A stretch of 64,000 nt of DNA from Erythroxylum novogranatense (taxonomy: Eukaryota > Streptophyta > Magnoliopsida > Malpighiales > Erythroxylaceae), in contig CM057235.1 of assembly GCA_029891385.1 (NCBI GenBank), forward strand, positions 15,056,001 to 15,120,000, in the 5' to 3' direction. This document shows positions 23,759 through 36,402 of the stretch, one piece after another; position 1 is the stretch's first letter, and each line of letters opens with the position of its first letter. The translations under genes were made by a program, and so were the position numbers. Under the pieces are notes generated by a model. It saw only the letters and a program-made list of their open reading frames with translations, did not search any database and had not been told where the DNA came from.

Positions 23759-26749
23759 TGCAACATCCCACTACCATAAGGCAAATACCCGAACACCCGA
23801 AGGACATTCAAGTACACACCTTATGACAATGGTATGTTGGAGCAAAAACATATCCGACTTACACATGACAATCCAACAAACACATGGCATCATCTAACGC
23901 ACTCAAAGTAACTAAATTTTAAAACCATTTAAAATCCTTTCATTCATAAAGTTTACACTGATACCACCAAAAGACTAAGCGTAAAAGCTTATACAATACA
24001 CAACAAAATGACAAAAATAAGGCTAGAACACTTCTGGTGTCAGCTGACAGACCTCTGAGCCATATCTCTAACCAAAAGATTCCTTAAGTCCTGACTAAGG
24101 AACTAGGTTTCCTGACTCATACCTGAAAAGCCACATTGCAAATTTTGATGAGTTTTGCAAACTCCATGAGTGAACCATCATCGATGAATTCACCGGATCA
24201 TAAGCACACATCACATATTACACAAACATTCATAAACAGATACATTTATGATTCAAAACTCATACAATAGAGTATAACATTCAATCATTGCCAAACAGAT
24301 CATATATGACAAATACATATGCACACGAGACTCACATTCGTTCTTATTGTTGTGACTGAATGCCTATCACATACTTATACAATTGCTGGCCCGTAGGCTC
24401 AATCGAATGTAATCACGGAGCATAGCTCTCACGCACACACATATATCACGAACAAAGCTCTACGTGGAAGCGCTTCATACGGGCAATTCAAGTCACAACG
24501 CCTTTATCTGAGCATGCATTTTATGAAATGCATCAATCTGAATATCGCATGTATCACAATCACATGTTCAACAAATCTCATAATCATCGAACCTAAATCC
24601 GGCATTCAACTTTCGTTGAGGATTCACATAACATTTATAATCACATTCAGAATTCCATCGCAAACAAAGTCACAATCAAAGCACTTCTAATACATTTCCA
24701 AATATTGATCTCCTAGGACAATTTAAGTCCGGAATTCATAATTAAATCGCAAGCAATAAAACACTATTGGAAGCTTAAACAAATCAAATTAAATCAATCC
24801 TAGGAAAACATCTAGGTTGACTCACAGTACGCTCCAATAAGCTATTGCCTGGATGGTCCGGCAATGTCCGATTGGCGTCCGATATGCTCCTCTAAAATAG
24901 GCAAAACACATTCACAAATATCACACTTTGCACAATTGCACAAATGTTCTTTCATAAAAATATCAATGTATAGAATGTATGCACAATGCATGTTCAATGG
25001 CAATTCCGGGGTGCAATAATGCGATCCTTATCAAAAATCATTTAGGAATCAAATCCCTCATTAATACCATGTATTCTTACAATTGAATTTGACCAAACAA
25101 TGCCAAATAATTTCATAGCTTCATTGACCACTTCAGATTTTTCCTATAGAACATATTCGGGTCAACTTTCCATACTAAATTAGATCAGGTAAATGACTAA
25201 ATTAGACAAAACTTCCTTCTGTAAAGTTGTTCCCCCATTTCTTAGCTGTCTAAGTACACCAAAATCATTTAATTTGGATTAGTATACCAAGAGATATCCT
25301 CAAAACATTCCAGACGGTTCATAAGTTCCAGAAAAATTTATACCTCAACTTCCAACCAAACTTTGAAACTCTTAGAGACAGAATTAAAACTCTATTTCTT
25401 CATAAAAGTTGTATCCCTATGTCTCTAGTTTACAGGTAATTAAGAATCACCCAAATTGGATTAGTATAGAGAAAGTTATGGTCAAAATACGAAAGCATGT
25501 TCGAGCTGTCAAAAGATAGGTGCTCGTCGCAACGTGGGGAAAATATGAAGTCGCGACGAACAGCCCAAAAAATTGATTTTTTTGGGATTTTTACAGCGTT
25601 CGCAGCGACGAGATCAAGGGAGGGTCACCTAAGTCGCGGCGAGGAAGAAAATGAATGTCGCGGCGAGGAAAAAAATGGATGTCGTGACGAATAAAAAAAA
25701 TAAGCTACACGTCGTGACGAATAAATTAAAAACACGTCGCGTTGTCTGGTTCTGTAACTCGTCTTCCCCGATTTCTTTTTCCAGACTTCTCACTTCTATA
25801 TCCAAAACAATCTCTAAAATTTCACTCCAATAAACTCCTAACCCAGTTCGAAACATTTACATAAGATCAAACTCAAGATTCATTCTTAAACATCAAAATC
25901 CGATCCTCACACATGCAGTTCCACTTCTACTGATAAACATCGGACAAGAGTGTTTGCATGTTCATTTCGACTATCCCAAAACCCGAACAGAGTGTTTACA
26001 AATCTTCCAATCTAGAGTTCATTCAACATCGTATTAACAAATTCCTACTCTCAAACAATCATCTACTCTATTCAACACCGAAACCCACTTCTCTAACCTC
26101 GCATGCATGCCTACATTTCCAATCACCCAAGCATCAACAGACTTATAACAACACTCAAATATCTATGCATCTACCGGGGAAAACAGACCATAGTCACCGC
26201 ATTGCATGAAAACACTTACTTGATTAAGCTCCAATTCTAGCAATGAAGTTCACGGTGAGTAAAGAAAACTAAGGATAATCGATTAAGCACTCTCTTGATG
26301 TAAGATTCAAAAGCCTACTCTCAACAGAATCAGTCTACTACACTCGGAGAAGATGAAGGTAAACTCCAATGAAACATGCAATCGGCCGAACTCTTTACCT
26401 AAACATGTACCTATGTGGGTTAATGACAATTTGACACATGGCTCTAACATGTTCAAGTCATTTGTCACACAACAATTAGTCCACGTGTCACAATCGGATT
26501 GGTCCAAAAATAAATATTTTTCTAAAATTCACTAAAAATCCCAAAATGTCTTAAATAATTTCAAAATCACCAAAACACATTTTAATCATAATTAATAATT
26601 CAATTGTACCCGGAAATGTCAAGGAATGCATGTACAATCATATAAATGTGCATGTCACAATTAATAATGCATGATGTGCATTTTCCTAATTTCTCACAAA
26701 TTCTCAAAATTTACAATTCTAGCCCTAGCATGGGTAACGGGATGTTACA
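23759..26749 (-). mobile_element. 3' LTR of element E
   Basis: Starts TGCAACATCCCACTACC (plus strand) and ends GGGATGTTACA next to the polypurine tract. Includes the GTCGCGAC array at 25523-25750. Confidence 0.95.
25523..25750. repeat. Array of GTCGCGAC-core palindromes, E 3' LTR
   Basis: About eight sites: CTCGTCGCAACGTG (25523), AGTCGCGACGAAC (25549), CGCAGCGACGAG (about 25600), AGTCGCGGCGAGG (25632), TGTCGCGGCGAGG (25657), TGTCGTGACGAAT (25680), CGTCGTGACGAAT (25709), CGTCGCGTTGTC (25735). Spacing is mostly 22-32 bp with AT-rich spacers. Most deviations from the perfect palindrome are C-to-T or G-to-A. Confidence 0.85.
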
Positions 26750-26999
26750 ACTCTCCCCTCCTAACAAAAATTTCGTCCTCAAAATTCTTACCCAAATGAT
26801 CAAATAGGTAGGGGTACTGACTTCTCATGTGCTCCTCCGTTTCCCATGTGGCTTCTTCACTCGAATAATTCTTCCAAAGGACTTTCACCATTGGGATCAC
26901 TCGGTTCCTCAATTGCTTATTCTGATAGCCAATGATCTTCACAGGTTCCTCAACATAACTCAGATTACTAGAGACTTCAATCTCCTGAGTCGGTATCAT
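26745..26999 (-). pseudogene. Integrase C-terminal chromodomain, element E
   Basis: The segment LSYVEEPVKIIGYQNKQLRN, then VKVLWKNYSSEEATWE and an MRSQYPYLF-like end form a plant chromovirus chromodomain, which targets integration to heterochromatin. The frame is open from 26999 through the polypurine tract and stops in the LTR (RRGEL then TAA). Upstream, the link to the integrase core passes through frame changes at 27000-27220, so it is not part of an intact pol. Confidence 0.85.
26750..26764 (-). other. Polypurine tract of element E
   Basis: Minus-strand GTTAGGAGGGGAGAGT directly abuts the LTR start TGTAACATCC. It overlaps the end of the pol reading frame, whose stop codon TAA lies within the first bases of the LTR. 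Confidence 0.85.
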
Positions 27000-28339
27000 A
27001 TGAGTCAGATCCGACCCAGACGCTAAGCATACTCACATGGAACACATTATGAATCTGAGCCATTTCCGAAGGTAAGGCTAACCTATAAGCCAATGGTCCA
27101 ATTCTCTCAATTATCTCAAATGGACCAATATACCTCGGACTTACCCTTCTTGCCAAATCTCAAGACACCTCGCCAAGGTGATACTCTCAGAAATACCTTG
27201 TCACCAACCTGATGCTCCATATCTCACCTGTGTTGATCCACATAGCTTTTCTGTCTATCTTGTGCCATTTTAATTCTACTACGGATCAATTTCACCTTAT
27301 CAACTGTATCTTGAATCAATTCTGGGCCCTCGATAATTCGTAGACCCTCTTCATCCCAATATATAGGCGAACGACACTTTCTACCGTACAACGCCTCATA
27401 TGGAGCCATACCAATATCATTGTGATCGATTATTGTAAAGTAATTCAATCAAAGCTATATACTTATCCCATGCTCCCAAACTCCAAAACACAAGCTCGAG
27501 AATATCCTCGATAGCCTTGATCGTTCTCTCGCCTCGACCATCCGTCTCGAGGATGAAAGGTCAGATCAAATTCAACTGGCACCCAAAGTCGTCAGAGACT
27601 ACCCCAAAATCTCGAGGTAAATCTAGATCCCCGTCCGATACTATAGACACTGGAACCCCGTGTAACCTCACAACTTCATCCACATATCGTTGAGCCAACT
27701 AATCTAAAGAATAATTCTCCCTCACTGGTAAGAAATGAGCCGATTTGGTCAGTCTATCCACAATGACCCAAATGGCATCATGTTGCCTCGGAGTCCTACG
27801 CAAACCCATAATGAAATCCATCGTGATGTGTTCCCATTTTCACTCCGGAATGGGTAACGAATGCAATTTTCCTGCCGGAGCCTGATGCTCAGCCTTGACC
27901 TGCTGACAAGTTAAACACTTAGAAACAAATTCTGCTACTTGCTTTTTCATACCAGGCCACCAGTAATGCTGTTTCAGTGTGTTATACATATTGGTAGCAC
28001 CAGGATGCATAGCATAAGCTGCTAAACCTCTAAAATCTCTTTCCTCATATTATCAACATTTGGCACACATAATCTCTGCTTTAACCTCAAGGTATCATCT
28101 CTCACTTCAAACTCAGAATCCAGCTTCACTTTCAGCTTCTTAATTAACTTCACTAAATCTGGATCTCTACTCTGAGCCTCTTTGATACGTTCAACCAAAA
28201 CAGGTCTCAACTTCAATGTAGCTATCAATGTATCATTCTGCTCCAAACTCAAATCAACATTCAGTGCCCTCAACTGAACTAGTCTAGGTAACCTCGATAC
28301 CTGCACTTGTGCCACACTGCTATATGATTTCCTACTCAA
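27000..28339 (-). pseudogene. Integrase, element E
   Basis: From right to left: a linker (MRKEILEV at about 28022), then the HHCC region with MHPGATNMYNTLKQHYWWPG near 27950-28015 and CLTCQQVKAEHQAPAGKLHS near 27860-27915. The core follows, with [20 protein letters not shown] (first Asp), IVSDGD (second Asp) and a GERTIKAIEDIL region (Glu). Then come GMAPYEALYGRKCRSPIYWD (27340-27420) and the region before the chromodomain. The frame changes repeatedly (about 27450-28020), so it is not translatable in one piece, though the catalytic positions are still readable. Confidence 0.8.
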
Positions 28340-28387
28340 AGCATCAGCTACAACATTAGCTTTGCCAGATGATACTCAATTGTGCGG

Positions 28388-29590
28388 TCATAATCTTTCA
28401 ACAATTCTAACCATCTCCTCTGTCTCATATTTAACTCCTTCGCTCAACAGATACTTCAAACTTTTGTGATCGGTGAACACCGAAATGTCTCTCCATATAG
28501 ATAGTGTCTCCAAATTTTCAAAGCAAAACAATCGCAGAAAGTTCCGATCACGAATCGGATAATTAAGTTCATGAGACCTCAATCGTCTCGATGCATAAGC
28601 TATTACTTTACTATGCTGCATTAGAATACATCCTAGACCCTGATGTGATGCATCGTTGTATACAACATAACCTCCCAAGCCAGACGAAATAGCTAACACT
28701 GGTGCCGCAGTCAAACGATGCTGAAGCTCCTCAAAACTCCTCTGACAATCATCACTCCATCTGAACGACACATTCTTTCTCAAAAGTTTTGTCAAAGGGG
28801 CTGAAATCAGTGAAAACCCCTCGACAAACCTTCTGTAATACCCAGCTAATCCAAGAAAACTCCAATCTCGCATACATTCTTCTGAGCCTCCCACTTCATT
28901 ATCGCTTCAATTTTCTTTTCGTCTACCAAATGCCTTATCCGGACACTATGTGACCCAAAATATTACTTGATCAAGCCAAAATTCACACTTAGTGAACTTG
29001 GCATATAACTGCTTTTTCTCCTCATCAATCAAGAACCATTCTCGGATGTGCCATATGATCTTCTCTACACTTTGAATACACCAAAATGTCATCAATAAAG
29101 ACAATTACAAACCGATCTAAATAAGGTTGGAATACCTTATTCATCAAAGCCATAAATGCTTTGCCGAGCATTAATCAAACCAAATGGCATCACCAAATAC
29201 CGAAGTGCCCATATCGGTTCTAAATGCACTCTTAGGAACATCCGCCTCAGCTATCTTCAACTGGTAATATCCCGATCTCAAGTCTAACTTTGTGAACACC
29301 GAGCTCCTTAGAATCGATCAAACAAATCATCAATCTCGGCAATGGATATTTGTTCTTAATCATATCCGATTCAACCGCTTGTAATCAATGCATAATCTCG
29401 AGTTCCATCCTTGTTCTTTACAAATAAAACTGGAGCTCCCCAAGGTGACACACTAGGCCTGATAAACCCCTTATCTAACAATTCTTATAGCTGAGTTTTC
29501 AATTCCTTCAGTTCTACAAAAGCCAACCTATATGGAGGAATTGATATAGAGCGATACACTGGATAATGTCAATAGTGAACTCCGCCTCCC
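28388..29590 (-). pseudogene. Reverse transcriptase and RNase H, element E
   Basis: RT palm motif FIDDILV reads at about 29085-29105 after [31 protein letters not shown] and PLTKLLRKNVSFRW mark the thumb, YNDASHQGLGCILM and FTDHKSLKYLLSE the RNase H (28388-28894). In RNase H the first catalytic position is kept as Asp (NDAS). The 29100-29590 part is broken into several frames. Non-functional. Confidence 0.8.
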
Positions 29591-30031
29591 TATCTGGGGT
29601 AATCCCTTAGTTCAAATTTAAACACATCCGAAAATTCTCTGACAACTGGAATATCCCGAATGGATAGCTCATTCCGAGTGTCAACTATGTGGGCCACATA
29701 AGCCTCACATCCACCTCGGATCAAGCTCAAAGTACTTAGAAAAGAAATTAGTCGGGCTGGCACTGCCTGACTAACTCCTCGAAACACCACTCTTGGCTGA
29801 TTGGGAGATTCAAGCACTACCTCTTTTAGTATAACAATTCATCACTGCCCTATGAGCAGTAAGCCAATCCATGCCTAAGATGAGGTCTATCTCTCTCAAC
29901 TGCAATATGATCAATTCAGCTACTAATTCGGCCTGATCAATCCGAATTATATACCTCTTACATACCTCATCGATCATCACAGTTACCCACGGAGTGCTCA
30001 CTACTAACCCACATTTCATACCTCTCGCCAT
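29590..30031 (-). pseudogene. Protease and protease-RT linker, element E
   Basis: REIDLILGMDWLTAHRAVMN is the conserved Ty3 protease C-terminal block (29810-30031). PVVREFSDVFKFELRDYP (29590-29640) is the linker before RT. The two lie in different frames. The Asp active site, expected near 30060-30110, is not readable in an open frame. Confidence 0.75.
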
Positions 30032-30249
30032 TAATGCAATCTAGATGCCGATGCGGGTGATGAATGAATGGGTAGATCCTGGATCTACCAAAGGTATAAG
30101 CTTCAAAATTAAAACATTCAACACACCTGCTACCACATCTGGGGACTCTTGTGCCTCCTGTCTGGTGATGACATAGACCACGGCACGAGTTTGCGCTGAT
30201 TGCTCAAGACCTCGGCCCCGACATCGGGCCCCGCCGACCGAGTCCGACC

Positions 30250-31270
30250 TCTACCTCTGCCTCTTTATGCAGATCGCCACTTTGCTCACGAATCGAGACC
30301 TCATTCATAGTTCCTCCTCTAGCTCAGATCGTGATTCCAACAACTCGTGGCAATCCCTAACTGATGCTCATAAGAGCCACATCGAAAACATGCTCTCGAT
30401 ATCCTCCAAAGACTCACCATCATGTCTTTTACCACAATGTTCACATTCAGAAATTGTTGCGGTCGATCGCCGACATCATCCCTCTGCCTCCTCGGATCGA
30501 ACAAATCTACCTCTTCCATGGAATCCAGATTGTCTCGATCTAGACCGGAATCGAGACGATTTGTTCGGCGCTTCAAGCTTCGCCGAATCGGCATGAGGTT
30601 CATTCGCCTCTTTCCTCTATCCTCCGCCTCGAGCTCTCTCGACTATCCTTCAATAATTGCTCTATTCTCGATCGAGGCGCCCGAGTTCAGTAAATCGCAA
30701 GTTAGAGATGGCAAGCCTCGTCCCCGATTTCCATATTCGACCATCCTCAAACCGCCTACATTTATCTTGCTCGGTCGGAATCGGTCGATCGATACCCCAT
30801 TAACTCATTGAACCTTATCTCATATGCGCTCGAGAGCTTGCCTTGCTTCAAATCTAAGAATTCTTTCATTTTCCGATCCATGTAAATCTTTGGCATGTAA
30901 TTCTCTCAAATGCTATCGTAAAATCCTCCTGTGTCAAGTTACAAGGTCCGGTGGTACTACCCGCACGGTCTTCCACCATCGATATATCGGGACCTGCAGT
31001 AGTGAGATCTGATAATCATATTTCTCCTCTGCTACATAGTTCATCCGATCGAACACTCTTTCAGCCTTCTCTCAAGCCATCCTTCCGCTTGATCGGATCC
31101 ACTTCGTAGATGTCCACAGCCCCTTGCTTTCTCAACTTATCATATCTCCTTTCCTGGTTCACGGGAATTCTCAGAGGCATTTCAGAAAATTCAGGTACAT
31201 GAGATCCTAAATTGGCTCCTATAGACTCCATGTCAGCTGACTCACCAATCTGATCCCCTATAGAAGATGA
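30250..31270 (-). pseudogene. gag with zinc knuckle, element E
   Basis: Start region near 31231 (MESIGANLGSHVPEFSEMPL) continues RIPVNQERRYDKLRKQGAV. The zinc-knuckle region ACFRCGSYEHQLGIATSCW lies at about 30340-30400; the last Cys spacing is off, so the knuckle is damaged. Between them, 30430-30830 is rich in TCGA and GATCG words and hard to align to a normal gag. ORFs on the plus strand through this part are shadows of it. Several frame breaks. Confidence 0.65.
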
Positions 31271-31350
31271 CCTATAACAAACAAAAGCTGCAATTACTGT
31301 CTGAATCCTCCACTATGAATCATATTACTTCCCTAAGGATACCAAACCAT

Positions 31351-31362
31351 GCTCTGATACCA
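31351..31362 (-). other. Primer-binding site of element E, initiator-Met type
   Basis: Minus-strand TGGTATCAGAGC, four bases from the 5' LTR edge at 31367. Confidence 0.9.
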
Positions 31363-31366
31363 AAAA

Positions 31367-34365
31367 TGCAGCATCCCACTACCATAAGGCAAATACACGA
31401 ACACCCGAAGGACATTCAAGTACACACCTTATGACAATGGTATGTTGGAGCAAAAACATATCTGACTTACACATGGCAATCCAACAAACACATGGCATCA
31501 TCTAACGCACTCAAAGTAACTAAATTTTAAAACCATTTAAAATCCTTTCATTCATAAAGTTTACACTGATACCACCAAAAGACTAAGCGTAAAAGCTTAT
31601 ACAATACACAACAAAATGACAAAAATAAGGCTAGAACACTTCTGGTGTCAGCTGACAGACCTCTGAGCCAAATCTCTAACCAAAAGATTCCTTAAGTCCT
31701 GACTAAGGAACTAGGTCTCCTGACTCGTACCTGAAAAGCCACATTGCAAATTTTGATGAGTTTTGCAAACTCCATGAGTGAACCATCATCGATGAATTCA
31801 CCGGATCATAAGCACACATCACATATTACACAAACATTCATAAACAGATACATTTATGATTCAAAACTCATACAATAGAGTATAACATTCAATCATTGCC
31901 AAACAGATCATATAAGACAAATACATATGCATATGAGACTCACATTCGTTCTTATTGTTGTGACTGAATGCCTATCACATACTTATATAATTGCTGGCCC
32001 GTAGGGCTCAATTAGAACAGAATCACGGAGCATAGCTCTACGTGCACACACATATATCAAGAAGCAAAGCTCTACGTGGAAGCGCTTCATACGGGCAATT
32101 CAAGTCACAACGCCTTTATCTGAGCATGCATTTTATGAAATGCATCAATCTGAATATCGCATGTATCACAATCACATGTTCAACAAATCTCATAATCATG
32201 GGACCTAAATCCGGCATTCAACTTTTGTTGAGGATTCACATAACATTTATAATCACGTTCAGAATTCCATCGCAAACAAAGTCACAATCAAAGCACTTCT
32301 AATACATTTCCAAATATTGATCTCCTCGGACAATTTAAGTCCGGAATTCATAATTAAATCGCAAGCAATAAAACAATATTGGAAGCTTAAACAAATCAAA
32401 TTAAATCAATCCTAGGAAAACATCTAGGTTGACTCACAGTACGCTCCAATAAGCTATTGCCTGGATGGTCCGGCAATGTCCGATTGGCATCCGATATGCT
32501 CCTCTAAAATAGACAAAACACATTCACAAATATCACACTTTGCACAATTGCACAAATGTTCTTTCATAAAAATATCAATGTATAGAATGTATGCACAATG
32601 CATGTTCAATGACAATTCCGGGGTGCAATAATGCGATCCTTATCAAAAATCATTTAGGAATCAAATCCCTCATTAATAACATGTATTCTTACAATTGAAT
32701 TTGACCAAACAATGCCAAATAATTTCATAGCTTCATTGACCACTTCAGATTTTTCCTATAGAACATATTCGGGTCAACTTTCCATACTAAATTAGATCAG
32801 GTAAATGACCAAATTAGACAAAACTTCCTTCTTTAAAGTTGTTCCCCCATTTCTTAGCTGTCTAAGGACACCAAAATCATTTAATTTGGATCAGTATACC
32901 AAGAGATATCCTCAAAACTTTCCAGACGGTTCATAAGTTCCAGAAAAATTTATATCTCAACTTCCAGCCAAAATTTGAAACTCTTAGAGACAGAATTAAA
33001 ACTCCATTTCTTCATAAAAGTTGTATCCCTATGTCTCTAGTTTACAGGGAATCAAGAATCACCCAAATTGGATTAGTATAGAGAAAGTTATGGTCAAAAT
33101 ACGAAAGCATATTCGAGCTGTCAAAAGATGGGTGCTCGTCGCGACGTGGGGAAAATATGAGGTCGCGACGAACAGCCCAAAAAATTGATTTTCTCGGGAT
33201 TTTTACAGCGTTCTCCGCGACAAGATCAAGGGAGGGTCACCTAAGTCACGACAAGGAAGAAAATGAATGTCGCGGCGAGGAAAGAAATGGACGTCGCGAC
33301 GAATAAACAAAATAAGCTACACGTCGCCACGAATAAATTAAAAACACGTCGCGACGTCTAGTTCTGTAACTCGTCTTTCCCGATTTCTTTTTCCAGACTT
33401 CTCACTTCTATATCCAAAACAATCTCTAAAACTTCACTCCAATAAACTCCTAACCCAGTTCGAAACATTTACATAAGATCAAACTCAAGATTCATTCTTA
33501 AACATCAAAATCCGATCCTCACACATGCAGTTCCACTTCTACTGATAAACATCGGACAAGAGTGTTTGCATGTTCATTTCGACTATCCCAAAACCCAAAC
33601 AAAGTGTTTACAAATCTTCCAATCTAGACTTCATTCAACATCGTATTAACAAATTCCTACTCTCAAACAATCATCTACTCTATTCAACACCGAAACCCAC
33701 TTCTTTAACCTCGCATGCATGCCTACATTTCCAATCACCCAAGCATCAACAGACTTATAACAACACTCAAATATCTATGCATCTATCGGGGAAAATAGAC
33801 CATAGTCACCGCATTGCATGAAAAACGACACTTACTTGATTAAGCTCCAATTCCAGCAATGAAGTTCTCGGTGAGTAAAGAAAACTAAGGATAACCGATT
33901 AAGCACTCTCTTGATGTAAGATTCAAAAGCCTACTCTCAACAGAATCAGTCTACTACACTCGGAGAAGATGAAGGTAAACTCCAATGAAACATGCAATCG
34001 GCCGAACTCTTTACCTAAACATGTACCTATGTGGGTTAATGACAATTTGACACATGGCTTTAACATGTTCAAGTCATTTGTCACACAACAATTAGTCCAC
34101 GTGTCACAATCGGATTGGTCCAAAAATAAATATTTTTCTAAAATTCACTAAAAATCCCAAAATGTCTTAAATAATATCAAAATCACCAAAACACATTTTA
34201 ATCATAATTAATAATTCAATTGTACCCGGAAATGTCAAGGAATGCATGTACAATCATATAAATGTGCATGTCACAATTAATAATGCATGATGTGCATTTT
34301 CCTAATTTCTCACAAATTCTCAAAATTTACAATTCTAGCCCTAGCATGGGTAACGGGATGTTACA
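31367..34365 (-). mobile_element. 5' LTR of element E
   Basis: Starts TGCAGCATCCCACTACC (plus strand), ends GGGATGTTACA, followed by the AGATC duplication. Near-identical to 23759-26749. Short ORFs shared by the two LTRs (for example at 25958-26209 and 33570-33821) are read as non-coding passengers. Confidence 0.95.
33133..33362. repeat. Array of GTCGCGAC-core palindromes, E 5' LTR
   Basis: Same array as at 25523-25750. Several sites are closer to the perfect palindrome here (CTCGTCGCGACGTG at 33133, GGTCGCGACGAAC, ACGTCGCGACGAATAAA at 33293, ACGTCGCGACGTCT at 33345), while others are degraded (AAGTCACGACAAGG, CGTCGCCACGAAT). Confidence 0.85.
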
Positions 34366-34370
34366 AGATC

Positions 34371-35213
34371 ATTGATCATTTTTTAATTTATTAGTCTTCT
34401 ATATTTCCAGCAAAAATCAACGAACTTTTTTTTTCAAAAGTATCGTATACTAGATCTTATTCACTAGATTTCTTAATTTGGTAAATTTTCATTAACGGTG
34501 ACAAAAGGGAGGAAAACAGGATAAGTTATTTGGCATCTTTTTGTTCAACTGTTCAATGCTTTGTGTGAAACATATTACAATTAGTTGTTTTCAAAAACCT
34601 TTCATCTTTATCCAATAAAAGTTCCTTTCTATTTTATTAATAAAAGCCTTTAATAGTGGCCTTTTTGTAAGGTTTCAATTATGCATCACTTATAATAAAA
34701 TACGCAACAGAAAATAAAATGAAACCCAAAAAAATACAAAATCATACATGTGCCATCAGAAGTAGTAAAAAATGAACTTAAGATGTGTACCTTACTAACA
34801 CTTTCATTCTTCGTTGTTTTCACCTCTTTGGGTTGTCCTAAACCACAACGACCAAAGGAGGACTTCTCTCTGTCATGATTGTGGTAGGCAGGCTATGATC
34901 GTGAGCCAAATATGATATTTTTTTCACGATCGTGGCAAGATGGGCTATGATCGTGGGCCTTTGTTTCGATCCAAGTCTTTCCAAACTTCTCCGTTATTCA
35001 CTGTTGATCATAAAACACTAACAAACATATCAAGGTACCTCAAAAACATAATAATTAAGTTCAAATTCTTGTATTAACCCATAAAAACACTTAAACATAA
35101 ATAATTCACAAACTAACACAATTCTACCGAAAACATATGCTAAACAATCGAATAAACAGATAAACACATATCAAACTATACTCTAAAACATGATGCATTT
35201 CACACTTATTACA
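34371..35213 (-). mobile_element. 3' LTR region of element A (outer edge uncertain)
   Basis: The inner edge is supported by TTATTACA at 35213 followed by a polypurine-tract-like segment. The outer edge lies somewhere between the E insertion and about 34500, or further left beyond E. Carries a palindrome array at 34873-34958. Confidence 0.55.
34873..34958. repeat. Array of CACGATCGTG-core palindromes in element A LTR
   Basis: Four sites: TCATGATTGTGG (34873), CTATGATCGTGAG (34894), CACGATCGTGGC (34925, perfect 10-bp palindrome), CTATGATCGTGGG (34946). Spacing is 21-31 bp; spacers include GGCAGGC and AGATGGG. Confidence 0.75.
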
Positions 35214-35250
35214 TTCCCACATTTAAATGTTTGCTTGTCCTCAAGCAAAC
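35214..35250 (-). other. Polypurine-tract-like segment, inner edge of element A LTR
   Basis: Minus-strand GAGGACAAGCAAACATTTAA then ATGTGGGAATG, next to the LTR start TGTAATAAGTGTG. A weaker match to the AGTGTGGGGGA tract used by C and D. Confidence 0.6.
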
Positions 35251-36402
35251 AAAACAACAATCACATAGAAAGTCACACAACACATAATGCAGTAATGAGA
35301 CAATGACTTGAACTTCTTAAAATAAATTTAATTTAAAACACAATGCCAAATCCGTATCCCAGAGATCTGAACTAAATATACATATTAATCTAAACTCAAG
35401 TGTTAAATTGTTTACCCTTCTTAATTGAACACACTTATTTATAATTATGTGGTCGTTCAACTCTATAACTAATCTTAAGTACGTTTTCATGAAAAGTCAA
35501 ACTATTACAAGTTTGGTAGGTTTAATTCAGAAACATATTTTTATTTTTATTACTTTTTATGAACATGGACTTAGTCTATTTACACAGAGGTAAACATTGT
35601 TAATGAATATCGATTTGGTTACTCAAATAAATTATGTTTTTTATTAAGCTGGTTGGTTGGAACATCATTCTAGCCTTTTTAATCAAAAGCACACATTTGT
35701 GATGCGTGTCGATCTGGTTACTCAACTATATTACACTCTCAACTGACTACTAGCTCTATTCATAACCCGAAAGCCAACGGAATAGTTACTTATTTTAACA
35801 AAATAACAAAATTTTTATTACCTACCTTGTTGCTTTAGCTACTTGTTTTTATGAAAATAATACTAGCAAAGCTACTTAGGTTAAAAAGCCTCAAATTATG
35901 CTATTTAATAATTCTCTACAATCTAATAGATCATGTTCATAATTAAATCAATTTCGATCCATTTAAGCTATTAACACATTCATATGATTCACAAAATGCA
36001 ACCTAACAAACTATCATTTACTATGCAAAATTCTCTTTCAAATAGAAGGCATAACCCTCCCCACACTTGAACAATACATTGTCTTCAATGTGAGAAGGGG
36101 ACAAACAAACACAAAATAAAAATAAAAATAAAGCCTAAATTTAAAAAGAGAGTGGTTAGAACAAGTTTCATGGTGATGGAGGTGGTAACAGTGTTGGAAT
36201 TGGCAGTTGAACGCCCTGAGATTGCTGTATTATCCAAGAATTACTTGAAAAAAGTGAGCGAATTATGATTCCATATCAATTAAATTTACTAAAGTTTTAT
36301 TGGAATTCACAAACAACTTTAACTAAACTTAACGATTTCAATGAGATTACTAAACGTGCTAATTTATGGTCCTTAGCTTGACCTTGTAACCCTGGAGGTA
36401 TC
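35251..36402 (-). other. 3' non-coding part of element A, with a second polypurine-like motif
   Basis: No ORF. A second copy of the Athila-type motif lies at 36055-36090 (minus strand CATTGAAGACAATG then CAAGTGTGGGGAGGG). Elements C and D show the same arrangement. Confidence 0.6.

Larger units (their letters stand above)
23759..34365 (-). mobile_element. Element E: Ty3 chromovirus (Tekay/Del type), both LTRs
   Basis: 10.6-kb element with LTRs of 2991 and 2999 bp, 5-bp duplication AGATC at 23754-23758 and 34366-34370, a Met-type primer site, gag, protease, RT/RNase H, integrase with chromodomain, and a polypurine tract. The LTR pair is very similar by eye (scattered substitutions and few indels), so insertion was fairly recent, yet all coding regions have frameshifts. 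The lineage call rests on the C-terminal chromodomain, the Met primer site and the TGTAACATCCC LTR start. Confidence 0.95.

Noticed and set aside
25958..26209. 83-codon ORF repeated at 33570-33821
   Set aside because: Both lie in the LTR pair of element E and owe their similarity to that; composition is not protein-like and no homologous family is recognised.
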